Source: Aurantiochytrium sp. KH105
Lineage: Eukaryota > Sar > Bigyra > Thraustochytrida > Thraustochytriidae
DNA: 64,000 nucleotides
NCBI GenBank assembly: GCA_003116975.1
Contig: BGKB01000227.1
Span: 1-64,000 of the forward strand
Direction of reading: 5' to 3'
The first letter of the stretch is position 1; each line of letters opens with the position of its first letter. Made by a program: the position numbers and the translations under genes. Positions 16,973-27,400 of the stretch are shown piece after piece. Below the pieces are notes generated by a model. It did no database searches. It was not told the origin of the DNA and saw only the letters and a list, made by a program, of their open reading frames with translations.

Positions 16973-19900
16973 CTAGAGCTCGGCAAAAGCCTCGCATGCT
17001 GCTGCGAGCTCCTCTGGCTCAAGGTCTTCAACATCACCATCGAGGAAACGGATGCGAAACATCTCGTATGGATCCTCATCAGTGGGTGGCAAGAAGCCCA
17101 CCACCACTGCTGGGCACAGCTCGCCACTGAGCTCGCGAGCGACCGGGCGCCAGAGCATCTCGTGGTTCTCCTTGATAAAGACCTCGCCATCATCAGACTT
17201 TTCGACGTGCTTACGCTCGTCCTCAATGATGGCTTCTTGCAGCTGCGCCGCAAGTTCTGCCTTGCGGCCCTTGGCCTCGAGACCGCGAGACGCAAGTTCG
17301 TCCTTGAGCTCTGCAACCTTGAGCATGGAGGGAATCAAAATTGTACGGCGAGGCGTATCGTCGTCCTCGGCGGTCTCGCCAGTCTCGGAGGCGCTGTCCG
17401 AGAAAAACTGGTCGCGAGCCTCAGCAGGCAGATTCTCGATGTGCAACGCGAGGCGCTCCACGAGCTCCGCCTTCTTGCCCTTGGTCTCGAGGTCGGCCTG
17501 CTTCAAGAACTCCCGAAGTTCGGTCACCTTGAAAGCTTCGCACTTTGCGACGAGAGCTTGGTCGAGCACTTTGCTGTCTTCACTGACGTCATCATCCTCT
17601 TCATCGTCGTCGTCCTCCTCCTCGTCGTCCTTGGCCGCAGCCTCATCCTCTGCCTTGGCGAGACGCAGAGACTTGCGGCGGGCAGGCACTGGAGCCGGGG
17701 CGGTCTCCTCTTCCTCTTCCTCTTCTTGATCGTCCTCGCTCTCTGACTCGTCAACCTTGACCTCTTCCGTCTTGGCCAAGCGCATCGACTTGCGACGAGC
17801 CGGCACAGGAGAAATCTCCTCATCAGCCTCTTCATCAGCTTCCTCTTCGGATTCCTCAACGGCGACGACTTCCTCGTCTCCTTGTTGGTCTTGGACAGTA
17901 ATCTTTTCCAGCTCTGCAGCGAGGCTTTCGGCCTGGTCCTGAGCCATGGACTCCTCGTTGGCGCGTTCGTTCGTCTCCGTGACGTCCTCAACAGATTCTT
18001 GATCCTGATCGAGTGAAACGGTGTTCTCGTTTTCCGGAGATGGCAGAGGCGACGCGGTTTCCATGATTTCTTCCGCGTCTTCCGCTTCATCGTGCTCGCT
18101 CGCCGTCAGCGAGGCATTGCCCTCTTCCTCGTCTTCAATAGTTACCGCGGCCTCGAGCTGGTTCGAAAGCTGTGCCACGACATCATCGACGTCGGCCAAA
18201 GCTTCGTCCTTTTCTTGCGTGTCGTCTTTGACGTCAGCTCCGTTCTCCTCCACACTTTCACTGTCGACAATCACCACTTCACCCTCGTCTTCTTCCTCGG
18301 CCTCATCTTCACTCGCGGCGCTCATTTCGTCTTGTTCCTGAGCAACATGGTTCAACGAGACGGTCGAGGCGCCATCCGAGACTTCATCATCGTCGCGCTC
18401 GTAATCCGAGTACGTCCAGTGAGCAACGGCGCCAGAGACTGTAGACTTGGGCGTATCGCCAGGCGTGTTGAAGACCTTGTGCTTGCCCTGAAAGACAACC
18501 GGCTTTTTCGGTGTCTCGCAGGCCGACGCCTCGCCATCTTCGAGGTCTTCTTCATCGTCTTCGTCGGCATAGTCACCATCGTACTCTTCGTTATCCGTTT
18601 CGTTGTACGCAGAGACGAGATCGTCCTGCAAGGTTGCCGATCGAAGGCGCTGCGTAAGCTCATCGATGGACCAGCCCTCGTAGCGAGAAACTTCGTATCC
18701 ACGAGCGACAAGCTGCGCATTGATGGCCGCCCGCTCGTCGTCCGCAGCGTCGCCACCCGTCTCAAGCAGCTCCTCCCCATCGGCCTCCACATTGTCGGCG
18801 GCAGCGTAGGTCTCATGCTCCGATTGCTCGTGCTCAGTTCCGGATTCGGAAGCTTCGCTATCCGAGTCGGCATCGGCGGCGGCCCGAATGGCGTCCGCAA
18901 CGGCATCGCCAGGAGTCCTCTTGAGGAAGCGGGCAGCGGAGGCCGGCAAACCGGCAAAGCGCTCTTCGGACTCGATTTGCTTGCGCAGAGGCGTGGCCAA
19001 GACCTTTTTCAGCTCTTGCTTCTCGGCGCGAGGCATTTGCGCACGGATCTCCTCGCGCACAGGGGTGGCGAGAGCACTTTTCTTTTTGGCAAAGACATCG
19101 GCCTGCGCCTTGGTGTTACGCTGACGAATTTCTTCACGCACAGGCGTGGCAAGCGCGCTCTTCTTCTTGGCAAAGACATCGGTCTCGGTCTTGTTGCCGC
19201 GATGACGGATCTCCTCACGCACAGGGGTGGCGAGAGCACTCTTTTTCTTGGCAAAGATGTCGCCTTGGGTCTTGTTACCGCGCTGGCGAATTTCCTCGCG
19301 AACAGGCGTGGCAAGGGCGCTCTTCTTCTTGGCAAAGGTGTCACCTTGGGTCTTGTTGCCGCGCTGGCGAATTTCCTCGCGCACCGGGGTCGCAAGAGCG
19401 CTCTTCTTCTTGGCAAAGATGTCACCTTGGGTCTTGTTGCCGCGCTGGCGAATTTCCTCGCGCACAGGCGTGGCAAGGGCGCTCTTCTTCGTAGCGTTCT
19501 TCTTGTTGTCAGCAAAGACAGAAGGAGCGGGTCCCTCCTCTTCGCTGCTGACGGCACTGTTGCCCGTCTCGGAGGCCGCGGCAGTGCGGTTCTCCTGGTC
19601 CTCGCCAGCTCTGCTCTTGTTGGATTTGTCTGCGTCGGTTTGGCTGTCCTTCGCTGGTGTCTGCTCTCCTCTGTGCTGCTGAATGCCCTTGCGGAGCGGT
19701 GTGGGCAGTGCACGCGGCTTGCTGGCGGACTTGTCGTTCTTCTTTTTGGCGCTCTGGCCGCCCTTTTGGGGGCGCGGGGTCGCCTTCAGGACACCAAAAA
19801 TGTCGTCCACGACCCGGCTGGCCTCCAAGGCCTTTTCGCGCGCCACTTCATCACTGCTGCTGTCGGCCCGGTTCAGAACGCTGTTGCTCTTCTCCTTGAG

Positions 19901-20392
19901 CGCCGAGCGGTTTTCCGAAGGTACGGGAGGGGGGGCGGCCTTGGGCGTCTTGGGCGTCTTGGACTTGTTCTTGGCGCCATTGCCGCGCTGCTTTGGCTTA
20001 ACGCTGACGACGTCCTTGCTAGAGCGCAGAAATGCGTCAGAGCCAACCCACTCGAACCTGCGGTCCGCAATGGTCACCACGTCGCCAGAGGCGAGCACGA
20101 CCTCGTCATCGACGCCAACGTTGTTGACCATTGTCATGTTGCGCTTGGCGAGGTTTCGCATCGACACGTTGCCATTCTCGTCGATGCAGATTAGGGCGTG
20201 CTTACGCGATACGTACGGCAGGTTGATGCGGATGTCGCAGTCCTCGGTGCGTCCAATGAGAGCCCTTCCGTAGAACGGAAGGCGGTCGCCCTGCTCGCCC
20301 ATCTTGTCGATGACGACGATTTCGCCGTACACGAGCTCGCCCGTCGTGGCGTCTTCCTCGCGCATTGTCCTCGTCGGCGTCGCGGTCGCCAT
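16973..20392 (-). CDS. FHA domain, 26-residue TPVR repeats, SAP motifs; Ki-67-like architecture
   Basis: Predicted 1139 aa, start MATATPTRTM; upstream in-frame codons only translate a (CTT)n run. FHA domain at about 24-116 (GRALIGRTEDCDIR, VSRKHA, N90-N91). Lys/Ser/Pro-rich linker to about 300. Then six near-identical 26-residue repeats plus a diverged seventh, each with ALATPVREEIR, a CDK-type TPxR site. A long acidic region follows, with two RRKSxRLAK motifs. Two clear SAP motifs near the C-terminus (TELREFLKQADLETKGKKAE and VAELKDELASRGLEAKGRKA) and a possible earlier one; the end (about 1070-1135) looks Tudor-like. FHA binds phosphothreonine and SAP binds DNA, so a chromatin-associated, cell-cycle phosphorylated role is likely. 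The layout recalls Ki-67, but orthology is not established. Confidence 0.72.
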   Translation of the reverse strand: MATATPTRTMREEDATTGELVYGEIVVIDKMGEQGDRLPFYGRALIGRTEDCDIRINLPYVSRKHALICIDENGNVSMRNLAKRNMTMVNNVGVDDEVVLASGDVVTIADRRFEWVGSDAFLRSSKDVVSVKPKQRGNGAKNKSKTPKTPKAAPPPVPSENRSALKEKSNSVLNRADSSSDEVAREKALEASRVVDDIFGVLKATPRPQKGGQSAKKKNDKSASKPRALPTPLRKGIQQHRGEQTPAKDSQTDADKSNKSRAGEDQENRTAAASETGNSAVSSEEEGPAPSVFADNKKNATKKSALATPVREEIRQRGNKTQGDIFAKKKSALATPVREEIRQRGNKTQGDTFAKKKSALATPVREEIRQRGNKTQGDIFAKKKSALATPVREEIRHRGNKTETDVFAKKKSALATPVREEIRQRNTKAQADVFAKKKSALATPVREEIRAQMPRAEKQELKKVLATPLRKQIESEERFAGLPASAARFLKRTPGDAVADAIRAAADADSDSEASESGTEHEQSEHETYAAADNVEADGEELLETGGDAADDERAAINAQLVARGYEVSRYEGWSIDELTQRLRSATLQDDLVSAYNETDNEEYDGDYADEDDEEDLEDGEASACETPKKPVVFQGKHKVFNTPGDTPKSTVSGAVAHWTYSDYERDDDEVSDGASTVSLNHVAQEQDEMSAASEDEAEEEDEGEVVIVDSESVEENGADVKDDTQEKDEALADVDDVVAQLSNQLEAAVTIEDEEEGNASLTASEHDEAEDAEEIMETASPLPSPENENTVSLDQDQESVEDVTETNERANEESMAQDQAESLAAELEKITVQDQQGDEEVVAVEESEEEADEEADEEISPVPARRKSMRLAKTEEVKVDESESEDDQEEEEEEETAPAPVPARRKSLRLAKAEDEAAAKDDEEEDDDDEEDDDVSEDSKVLDQALVAKCEAFKVTELREFLKQADLETKGKKAELVERLALHIENLPAEARDQFFSDSASETGETAEDDDTPRRTILIPSMLKVAELKDELASRGLEAKGRKAELAAQLQEAIIEDERKHVEKSDDGEVFIKENHEMLWRPVARELSGELCPAVVVGFLPPTDEDPYEMFRIRFLDGDVEDLEPEELAAACEAFAEL
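18961..19493 (-). repeat. 78-bp coding minisatellite (26-aa TPVR repeats)
   Basis: In-frame 78-bp tandem units in the FHA gene. Five or six units are nearly identical at DNA and protein level; the promoter-distal ones are more diverged. The high DNA identity suggests recent expansion or homogenisation. Confidence 0.9.
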
Positions 20393-20409
20393 TTCGCTTT
20401 TCCTTTTTC

Positions 20410-20410
<1 letters not shown>

Positions 20411-20440
<30 letters not shown>
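20411..20440. repeat. (CTT)n microsatellite
   Basis: About ten ttc/ctt units about 20 bp upstream of the FHA-gene start on the minus strand; purine-rich (GAA)n in the sense of that gene. Confidence 0.9.
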
Positions 20441-20897
20441 CGGCCTTGTCCTTGCTCCAGAACTGGGACTCTGGAACTCGGGATATGCGCTTGGCGTCAA
20501 CGAAGCAGGCTCAGTATCCGTCGAGGTGGTCCACGTCGAAAATTCCTCGAGCTCTCTTGTGCTCCTTGTCGCCTTCCTCGCGGCCTTGGCCACGGAAAAA
20601 CCAGTCGTGCGGCGCTCGCCGGGCTTGGGTGGTTTGCTCGCTCGCTTTCCCGCCTCCTTGCGCCAAGGCTCGCGCGCCTCTCGCATTTGCAAAACCGATT
20701 CCGCGCGCCCACCTTAACGCGCGGGTTTAGCACCTTAAGTGACCTTTAAGGCGGGCCTGACGCCGCGGTCCCTTTTAGCGCCCCTTAAATAACCGCCGGC
20801 CTATTTTGAGCGCGGACGCGTCGCCGCGATCAACAGGTCAAGTACTGCGATTAAAGCCGGGGACATTATAGGCCGGGAAGAAGTTTAAGGCGGCGGA

Positions 20898-21221
20898 ATA
20901 TGTAACCTAACCGGGACCTAACCGGGGCGTCCAACCACCACCTAACCACCACCGCTCTCGGAGGCCGCAGATGATCGCCCGATTTTAATCGATCGATTGA
21001 ATGTGATAAACCGATCGATCGATCGATCGCGATGGACCGCTGCGATCGCCTCACCCGGAAGTCGCCGCGCGGGGCAGAGGCTGACGCGAGCAACGCCATC
21101 CCACGCCGTGCTGGGTCACAGCCTCGGCGAGCGAGCCCGGCTTGGCTTGAAGTAGCTTGTCTTGGCCGGGCTGGGCTGGATTCCAGCGAGGTGACGGTTA
21201 GGTGGTGGTTAGGTGGTTAGA
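20898..21221. promoter_or_regulatory. inverted CCTAACC motif arms upstream of RRM1
   Basis: The left arm (to about 20955) has several cctaacc and accacc words; the right arm (from about 21187) holds ggttaggtggtggttaggtgg, the reverse complement. The shared core is about 16 bp (accacctaaccaccac), arms about 240 bp apart, ending 220 bp before the RRM1 ATG. The regulatory role is inference from position. Confidence 0.35.
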
Positions 21222-21443
21222 TTGGCGGTCGTTAGGCTCGGCGGCGAAGGCCAAAGCGCAGCAAAACCAAACGCGGCGCGAGCAAACCCGAAACGAGAGC
21301 AAGCGCGCGGCGGCTTGCGAGAGAGCAGAGCAGAGCAGAGCAGAACAAAGAGCCTCGAACAGCCGGCCACGTCGCGGCGTTCGAGCGCTCAAGCGAGCGC
21401 AGCAAGGACAGACACCAAGACCCAAGACCCAAGACGAGACAAG

Positions 21444-23894
21444 ATGCCCGCCGAGGTCGAGACCAAGGTGGCCACCCCCACCCTCGAGGCCAAGGGTGAG
21501 GCTGCCAAGAAGGATGAGGAAGGCATGATGTTCGTGGTGAAGCGCAACGGCGAGAGGGAAGAGGTCAAGTTCGACAAGATTACCTCGCGCATCCGCAAGC
21601 TGTGCTACGGCCTCGACAAGCAGTACTGCGACCCTGTCCAGGTGGCGCAAAAGGTGGTTCAGGGCGTCTACTCGGGCGTCACCACCAAGGAACTCGATGT
21701 GCTCGCCGCCGAGACGGCAGCGTACGCCTCAACGCGCCACCCCGACTTTAGCATCCTCGCGGCCCGCATCGCCGTGAGCAACCTGCACAAGAGCACGTGC
21801 GACTCGTTCTCCGAAACAGCCTCCCTGCTTCGTAACCACATTCACCCCCGCAACGGCGAGAAGGCCCCTCTCATCGCCGAAGACGTGTACCAGATCATCA
21901 TGGCCAACAAGGAGCGTCTCGACGCCGCCGTCAAGTACGAGCGCGACTTCGAGTACGACTACTTTGGCTTCAAGACGCTCGAGCGCTCATACCTGCTCAA
22001 GGTCAACGACAAGATCGCCGAGCGCCCCCAGCAGATGCTCATGCGTGTCTCTGTGGGTATCCACAAGGAAGACATTGACCGTGCCATTGAGACCTACAAC
22101 ATGATGTCGCAAAAGTTCTTTACGCACGCCACGCCCACGCTCTTCAACGCCGGTACCCCGCGCCCGCAGATGTCGAGCTGCTTCCTCGTGCACATGAAGG
22201 ACGACTCGATTGAGGGCATCTTCCAGACGCTCGAGACGTGCGCGCGCATCTCCAAGTACGCCGGCGGCATTGGTGTCAACATTCACAACATTCGCGCCTC
22301 GGGAAGCTACGTGGCCGGCACCAACGGCAAGTCCAACGGCATCGTGCCCATGCTGCGCGTCTTCAACGACACGGCCCGCTACGTGGACCAGGGCGGCGGC
22401 AAGCGCAAGGGATCCTTTGCCATGTACCTTGAGCCCTGGCACGCCGACGTTGAGGACTTTATTGAGCTCCGCAAGAACCACGGTAAGGAGGAGAACCGCG
22501 CGCGCGACCTCTTTTACGCGCTCTGGGTCCCTGACCTTTTCATGGAGCGCGTCGAGGCCAACAGCACCTGGACGCTCTTTTGCCCCAACGAGGCCAAGGG
22601 ACTCTCGGACGTCTATGGCGATGAGTTCAAGGAGCTCTACGAGCGCTACGAGAAGGAGGGTCGCGGTCGCAAGACGATGCGCGCCCAGGACCTCTGGTAC
22701 CAGATTCTCAGCTGCCAGATCGAGACGGGTGTGCCCTTTATGCTTTTCAAGGACGCATGCAACCGCAAGTCGAACCAGAAGAACCTTGGCATCATCAAGT
22801 CCTCGAACCTCTGCACGGAGATTATTGAGTACACTGCCCCGGACGAGGTCGCTGTTTGCAACCTGGCCTCTATCAACCTTCGCAAGTTTGTCAACATCGA
22901 AGAGGGCACCTACGACTTTCAGGGCCTCTATGATGTCACCAAGGTCGTGACGAAGAATCTGAACCGCGTCATTGACGGCAACTTTTACCCCGTCGAGGAG
23001 GCCGAGCGCAGCAACATGCGCCACCGCCCTGTCGGCATTGGTGTACAGGGCCTCGCCAACGCTCTCATGGAGCTTCGCTACCCGTTTGAGAGCCCGGAGG
23101 CGCGCAAATTGAACCGTGACATCTTCGAGACCATTTACTTTGGCGCCTGCACCGCCTCGTGCGAGCTGGCCAAGGAGGAGGGCCACTACAAGACCTTTCC
23201 GGGCTCGCCCATGAGCGAGGGCAAGTTCCAGTTTGATCTTTGGAACGAGAAGCCGAACCCGGAGCTTGGCTGGGACTGGGAGACTCTTCGCCAGGATGTT
23301 ATGCAGCACGGCGTGCGCAACTCGCTCCTCGTCGCGCCCATGCCCACGGCCTCAACTTCGCAGATTCTCGGAAACTGCGAGGCCTTTGAGCCCTTTACCA
23401 GCAACATGTACTCGCGCCGCGTTCTCGCCGGCGAGTTCAACGTCGTTAACGCGCACCTGGTCAAGGACCTCATCTCGCGCGGCCTCTGGACGCCTGAAAT
23501 CCGCAACCACATCATGGCTGATCGCGGTTCGGTGCAGAACATCTCCGTAATCCCGGATGACCTCAAGGCACTTTACAAGACGGTGTGGGAGATCAAGCAG
23601 CGTTGCCTCATTGACCTTGCGGCCGACCGCGGTGCCTTTATTGACCAGTCGCAGTCGCTCAACATTTACATGGCCGAGGCCAACGTTGGCAAGCTCACTT
23701 CGTGCCACTTTTACTCGTGGAAGCGCGGCCTCAAGACGGGTCTCTACTACCTGCGTACGCGCCCCAAGGCGGATGCCATTCAGTTCACCATTGACCAGGA
23801 TGCCCTTGCGCTGTCGCGCGCGGGTAGTTCTGCTCAGAACCAGGACGCCGCTGCTCAGGAGGAGGAAGAGGAGTGCCTCATGTGCGGCAGCTAA
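21444..23894 (+). CDS. RRM1: ribonucleoside-diphosphate reductase large subunit (class I)
   Basis: Predicted 816 aa. It has an N-terminal ATP-cone (about 28-118: [17 protein letters not shown]), then the ten-stranded barrel. Catalytic parts are intact: redox pair C246 (PQMSSCF) and C472 (VAVCNLAS), the radical site NLCTE (N455, C457, E459), the GLYYLRTRP tyrosine pair near the end, and the C-terminal shuttle CLMC. The enzyme makes deoxyribonucleotides in the cytosol together with a small subunit not in this window. Length is typical (human 792). The presence of the ATP-cone indicates dATP overall-activity control. S-phase expression is expected; E2F-like words occur upstream. Confidence 0.97.
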   Translation: MPAEVETKVATPTLEAKGEAAKKDEEGMMFVVKRNGEREEVKFDKITSRIRKLCYGLDKQYCDPVQVAQKVVQGVYSGVTTKELDVLAAETAAYASTRHPDFSILAARIAVSNLHKSTCDSFSETASLLRNHIHPRNGEKAPLIAEDVYQIIMANKERLDAAVKYERDFEYDYFGFKTLERSYLLKVNDKIAERPQQMLMRVSVGIHKEDIDRAIETYNMMSQKFFTHATPTLFNAGTPRPQMSSCFLVHMKDDSIEGIFQTLETCARISKYAGGIGVNIHNIRASGSYVAGTNGKSNGIVPMLRVFNDTARYVDQGGGKRKGSFAMYLEPWHADVEDFIELRKNHGKEENRARDLFYALWVPDLFMERVEANSTWTLFCPNEAKGLSDVYGDEFKELYERYEKEGRGRKTMRAQDLWYQILSCQIETGVPFMLFKDACNRKSNQKNLGIIKSSNLCTEIIEYTAPDEVAVCNLASINLRKFVNIEEGTYDFQGLYDVTKVVTKNLNRVIDGNFYPVEEAERSNMRHRPVGIGVQGLANALMELRYPFESPEARKLNRDIFETIYFGACTASCELAKEEGHYKTFPGSPMSEGKFQFDLWNEKPNPELGWDWETLRQDVMQHGVRNSLLVAPMPTASTSQILGNCEAFEPFTSNMYSRRVLAGEFNVVNAHLVKDLISRGLWTPEIRNHIMADRGSVQNISVIPDDLKALYKTVWEIKQRCLIDLAADRGAFIDQSQSLNIYMAEANVGKLTSCHFYSWKRGLKTGLYYLRTRPKADAIQFTIDQDALALSRAGSSAQNQDAAAQEEEEECLMCGS

Positions 23895-24453
23895 GCGAAA
23901 CGAATGATCGGTCTGCATGCTGTAGGCGACGTCGTCTGCAGCAAAACGAACCCGACCAAACGATATGACTGAATGGCATGGCAAGATGCTCTCTCTACTT
24001 TCTCTCCCACGAACGACTCTTCTTCACAATCTGTCTTCGCTTCATTTCCCCATTTCTGATCGATCCCCCCGTGTCCGAATAAATACATGCTCCAAGCAAA
24101 ACAAAAGATCACTGCTGCGTCTTGCTGAGGAATTGCACAATTGCACAAAACAAAATCAATCTTTTTCAATTCAACGTAGTATTCCACTGCTCTCTCGCTC
24201 GCTGTCTGACAAACAAAAGTTTTGTGTCCTCTCGTCTTGTCATGTCAACCGTCAGCCTTTTGGATATCATTCAAACGGATGGCAACCAGGCTCAAGAAAA
24301 GTCTGACGTAGTAAAAAGTCTATTGATTATTGTCAATCTTTTGCATGTTCTATCATCAGAGACAGGAGATCCAAGAGGGGAGAAGAGGGGGTGGAGGGGA
24401 TTCCTTCCATCCACACTCGTGTTCACTTGATGGTCAATGCCTTCTTCTTCGAT
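23895..24453. other. convergent intergenic region, RRM1 / myosin-like gene
   Basis: AT-rich 3' flanks of two convergent genes; no additional gene supported. Confidence 0.45.
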
Positions 24454-27400
24454 TCAAATGACTGATGCTCCATTCACTTCGGCCCCGACTTCGCTTTCTT
24501 CCTCGAGATCATCGTCGAAAAAGTCGCCATCGTATCCGTCTTGGTCGTCCAGTTGGTCTTCCTCAAGGTCATCTTCCTCCTCGTCGCTTGTTTCGTCACC
24601 ATATTCATAATCTCCGACATCCTCGTACTCGTCAGCGCTGGAGTCATTGACAATAATGAACTCCTCGGAGCTCTCGCTTGCAGTATCGTCGACCTCGTAC
24701 TCGTCCTCGCTCGACTCGTTGACGCGCTCCTCGTCAGAACTAAGGGCCGCATCACTGATGGTGTCTTCATGAAGCAATAGCGTCGGGTCATTCATGATGA
24801 GACGAAGCTCGAGGGCAACCTCGGCGAAACGACGGTTCATCTCGGCCATGTCCTCGGCGGTCACCGTGTAGTGGTTGACATTATCGAGCATGGCGAGCGC
24901 CTGGGCCACTTCAGGAAAGTCATTTGCGGTCATACCAATACGCAGGCACTCTTGCATAAGCGTGTAGACAGACAAACCATCCTCTTTGGCAAGAGCCTCG
25001 GTAAGGCTCGCCAGTAACTCGTCTTCCTTTTCCACGCGCAAAAGACGTTGGCGCGCAAGATTCACAATGTTATCTCGAAGCTTCCATTTTCTAGCGAGCG
25101 CGATGCCATTTTCCATGAGCTCACTCGAAGGTTCGTCCATGCCCTTGACAAGAGTGCGTTTGATGTGCAGATGCATACGGCGAATGAACTCAAAGCGCGC
25201 CAAAACACGTCGAGCCCAGGACGATAAAATAAGTGCAGCATCGTCCTTGGAAAGAGAGACGAGAGTCTCGAGGGAATAGTGGGACTGAGCGTTGACGAAT
25301 ACTGCGCCGGTGGCTGGGCTTGTCGCGTACGACCCACGGATGACGCCGTTCAACTTGAAGAGCTGGCACATCATGTCCGTAATCGGTCCTGAAGATTTTG
25401 GAATGGGGCCCATGATGTCAGGCCGGACGCAAGGAGCATAGCGAAGAAGGAACTCTTGAAATGGAATGCCCTTGCCGCGCAAACCGGCGTAGACGTTGCG
25501 CGTGATCAGCCTGATAATGCCCATGCGTTGCGTTTGGGATGAGACATAGCGGACATCGAAGTCCCTACCTGCTTTGCAGGCTGCGTTTGTGCCCACACAG
25601 GCAATATGATAGACTTCCGTGCGCTCGAGGATGCCAATCGCTCGACTCACCTCGCGCTGGAGTGTCTGCGCGGATTCGACGTGGCCCTGGTGTCGATCTT
25701 CAATTCCTTCATTGGACTTTGCCGATGCAGATCTCATCTCGAACTCCTCGGCCTGATCAATGTCCTCGGCGGGCCCGCTGTGAATGCTAAGCGCTTCGCG
25801 CAAGACGTCAATCTCTGAGCACTCGCGAAGCAGGTCGTAGACGTCGCTCGGGATCCGATTGGACCTGATGCGCTCAAGAAAACCCTCGATGGAATAGGAG
25901 ACGACGCCTTTGTAATGTCGGATTTGGAAATCCAGCGGGTGCGCATCCACGAGATAGCGCTTGTGGCTCGGTCGAAGGCGCGCGATTTTGTTTCCAAGAC
26001 CGCGGTCGCTGCTGCCGGGAGCGATAACTTCTTCCTCGATGAGCTGAATGATTCCCAGCGAGGAGACGCCCGTCCTTCGCGAGGCGTATGAGCCATTTGC
26101 GCGCGATGAATACGAGCCATTGGCTCGCGATGTAAAAGAGCTCTCCGCAGACCTCTTCCTTCGGCTCACGGAGCTGCGATTGGGGAAACCGCGCCGAACA
26201 GAGGTGCGCTTGGTCGACGCACGACGAGTGGAGTAGCGCTTGATGGAAGTCCGCTGAGCGGCGTTCCGGCCGACGGAAAGGCGGCCCCGAATCGAAAGCC
26301 TGTGCATGAGATCCTGGGCACGGCTCCCGCCCGAGGGATAGGCCAGAAAGTTGGCGCGACTTGTCGGCGAGTCGGAGCTCATGAGGAGCTCAAGGCAACC
26401 TGTGTTGTACGCCGGAGGGACCTCGACCTCGAGACCTTCAAGCTTGAGACCATCTGCCGTTGCCTGAGCCACTTGCTTGGAGAAGTAGGCGTGAAAGGCC
26501 TCGAGACGATAGTTCTTTAGAAGTTCCTCGAGCGAGGTCTGGTCAGCTTGCATGGTGCCGTTCTCCAGTACACCAATGACACCAACGTTACCAAGTCCTT
26601 TGTTGCTTTTCGAGACCTTGTGTGTCGTGGAGAATGCCATGGCAGCGGCTTGCTGGCCCTGGCTTGCGTCGCGTTGCTCGATGGCGATTTTTTCTGCATC
26701 GAGGTCCTTGTCGGCCACGGCAACCTCGTTGTTGAGGAGCGCCAACAGATAAGCAAAGAGCTGATGATAGACGACGCGGGCGATTCCATCGCGCACAGCG
26801 TACTTGTCCTTGAGAGGCCGTGCTTTGCGAAAGGTTTCGCCCTTGATGACCAAGGTCTTCTCGTTGAGGGCGCGGTGCATCTCGCGCAGAGAGACACCGA
26901 GAATAGTCGAGGGGTCATCACTGAAGCTGCTCTTCACGCTGTCCCCGTCGCCAATGTCATCTCTCACATCTGCCGAGAACTTGAGGCTTCGAATTTCGAG
27001 GATGCCTCGGAGGCAAGCCTCCACACCGTCTTGCGCGGCATCAGACATGCCGAGCGTGGCCATAGCCTCCCTGATGGGTTCTCGCGTCGTTTCATCATCG
27101 AGCATGCCGAACGCAGGAAAGGACTCGGCTCCGCGGTCTGTGATGGAGCCGGAACTGAAGCCAAATGCATTGTAAACGGCGCCAAGGAGGTTGGCGTCGG
27201 TATCGCTGGTTTCGTCGGCCTTTGTGCGGGTCCGTCTGCGGCCCCAGCCCCCAAAGAAGCGTCCGCGCGAAGTTTTGGCCTTTGTAAAGAGGATTTTAAT
27301 ATCTGTCCAGCGGATAAACTCCTCGCCACCAAAGGCATGGAGGATCCTATCGGCAGCCTGGAGTTTTCGCCACCACATGGCATCCTTCGGCTGGGCAAGC

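Larger units (their letters stand above)
20393..21443. other. divergent intergenic region, FHA protein / RRM1
   Basis: Shared 5' flank. It holds a (CTT)n run (20411-20440), E2F-like elements such as ttttagcgcc (20775) and ttttgagcgcg (about 20804), an inverted pair of CCTAACC-type motifs (20898-20955 and 21187-21221), a (GATC)n run near 21010-21030 and (AGAGC)n near 21323-21345. No gene seen. Confidence 0.5.

Noticed and set aside
18961-19493. Regular direct repeats suggestive of a CRISPR array
   Set aside because: They are contiguous in-frame coding repeats without spacers in a eukaryotic gene.
18092-20194. 700-codon plus-strand frame antisense to the FHA gene
   Set aside because: Its repeats mirror the coding repeats of the minus strand; no domain of its own.
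21987-23309. 440-codon minus-strand frame inside RRM1
   Set aside because: Antisense shadow of a highly conserved enzyme; typical of GC-rich third positions.
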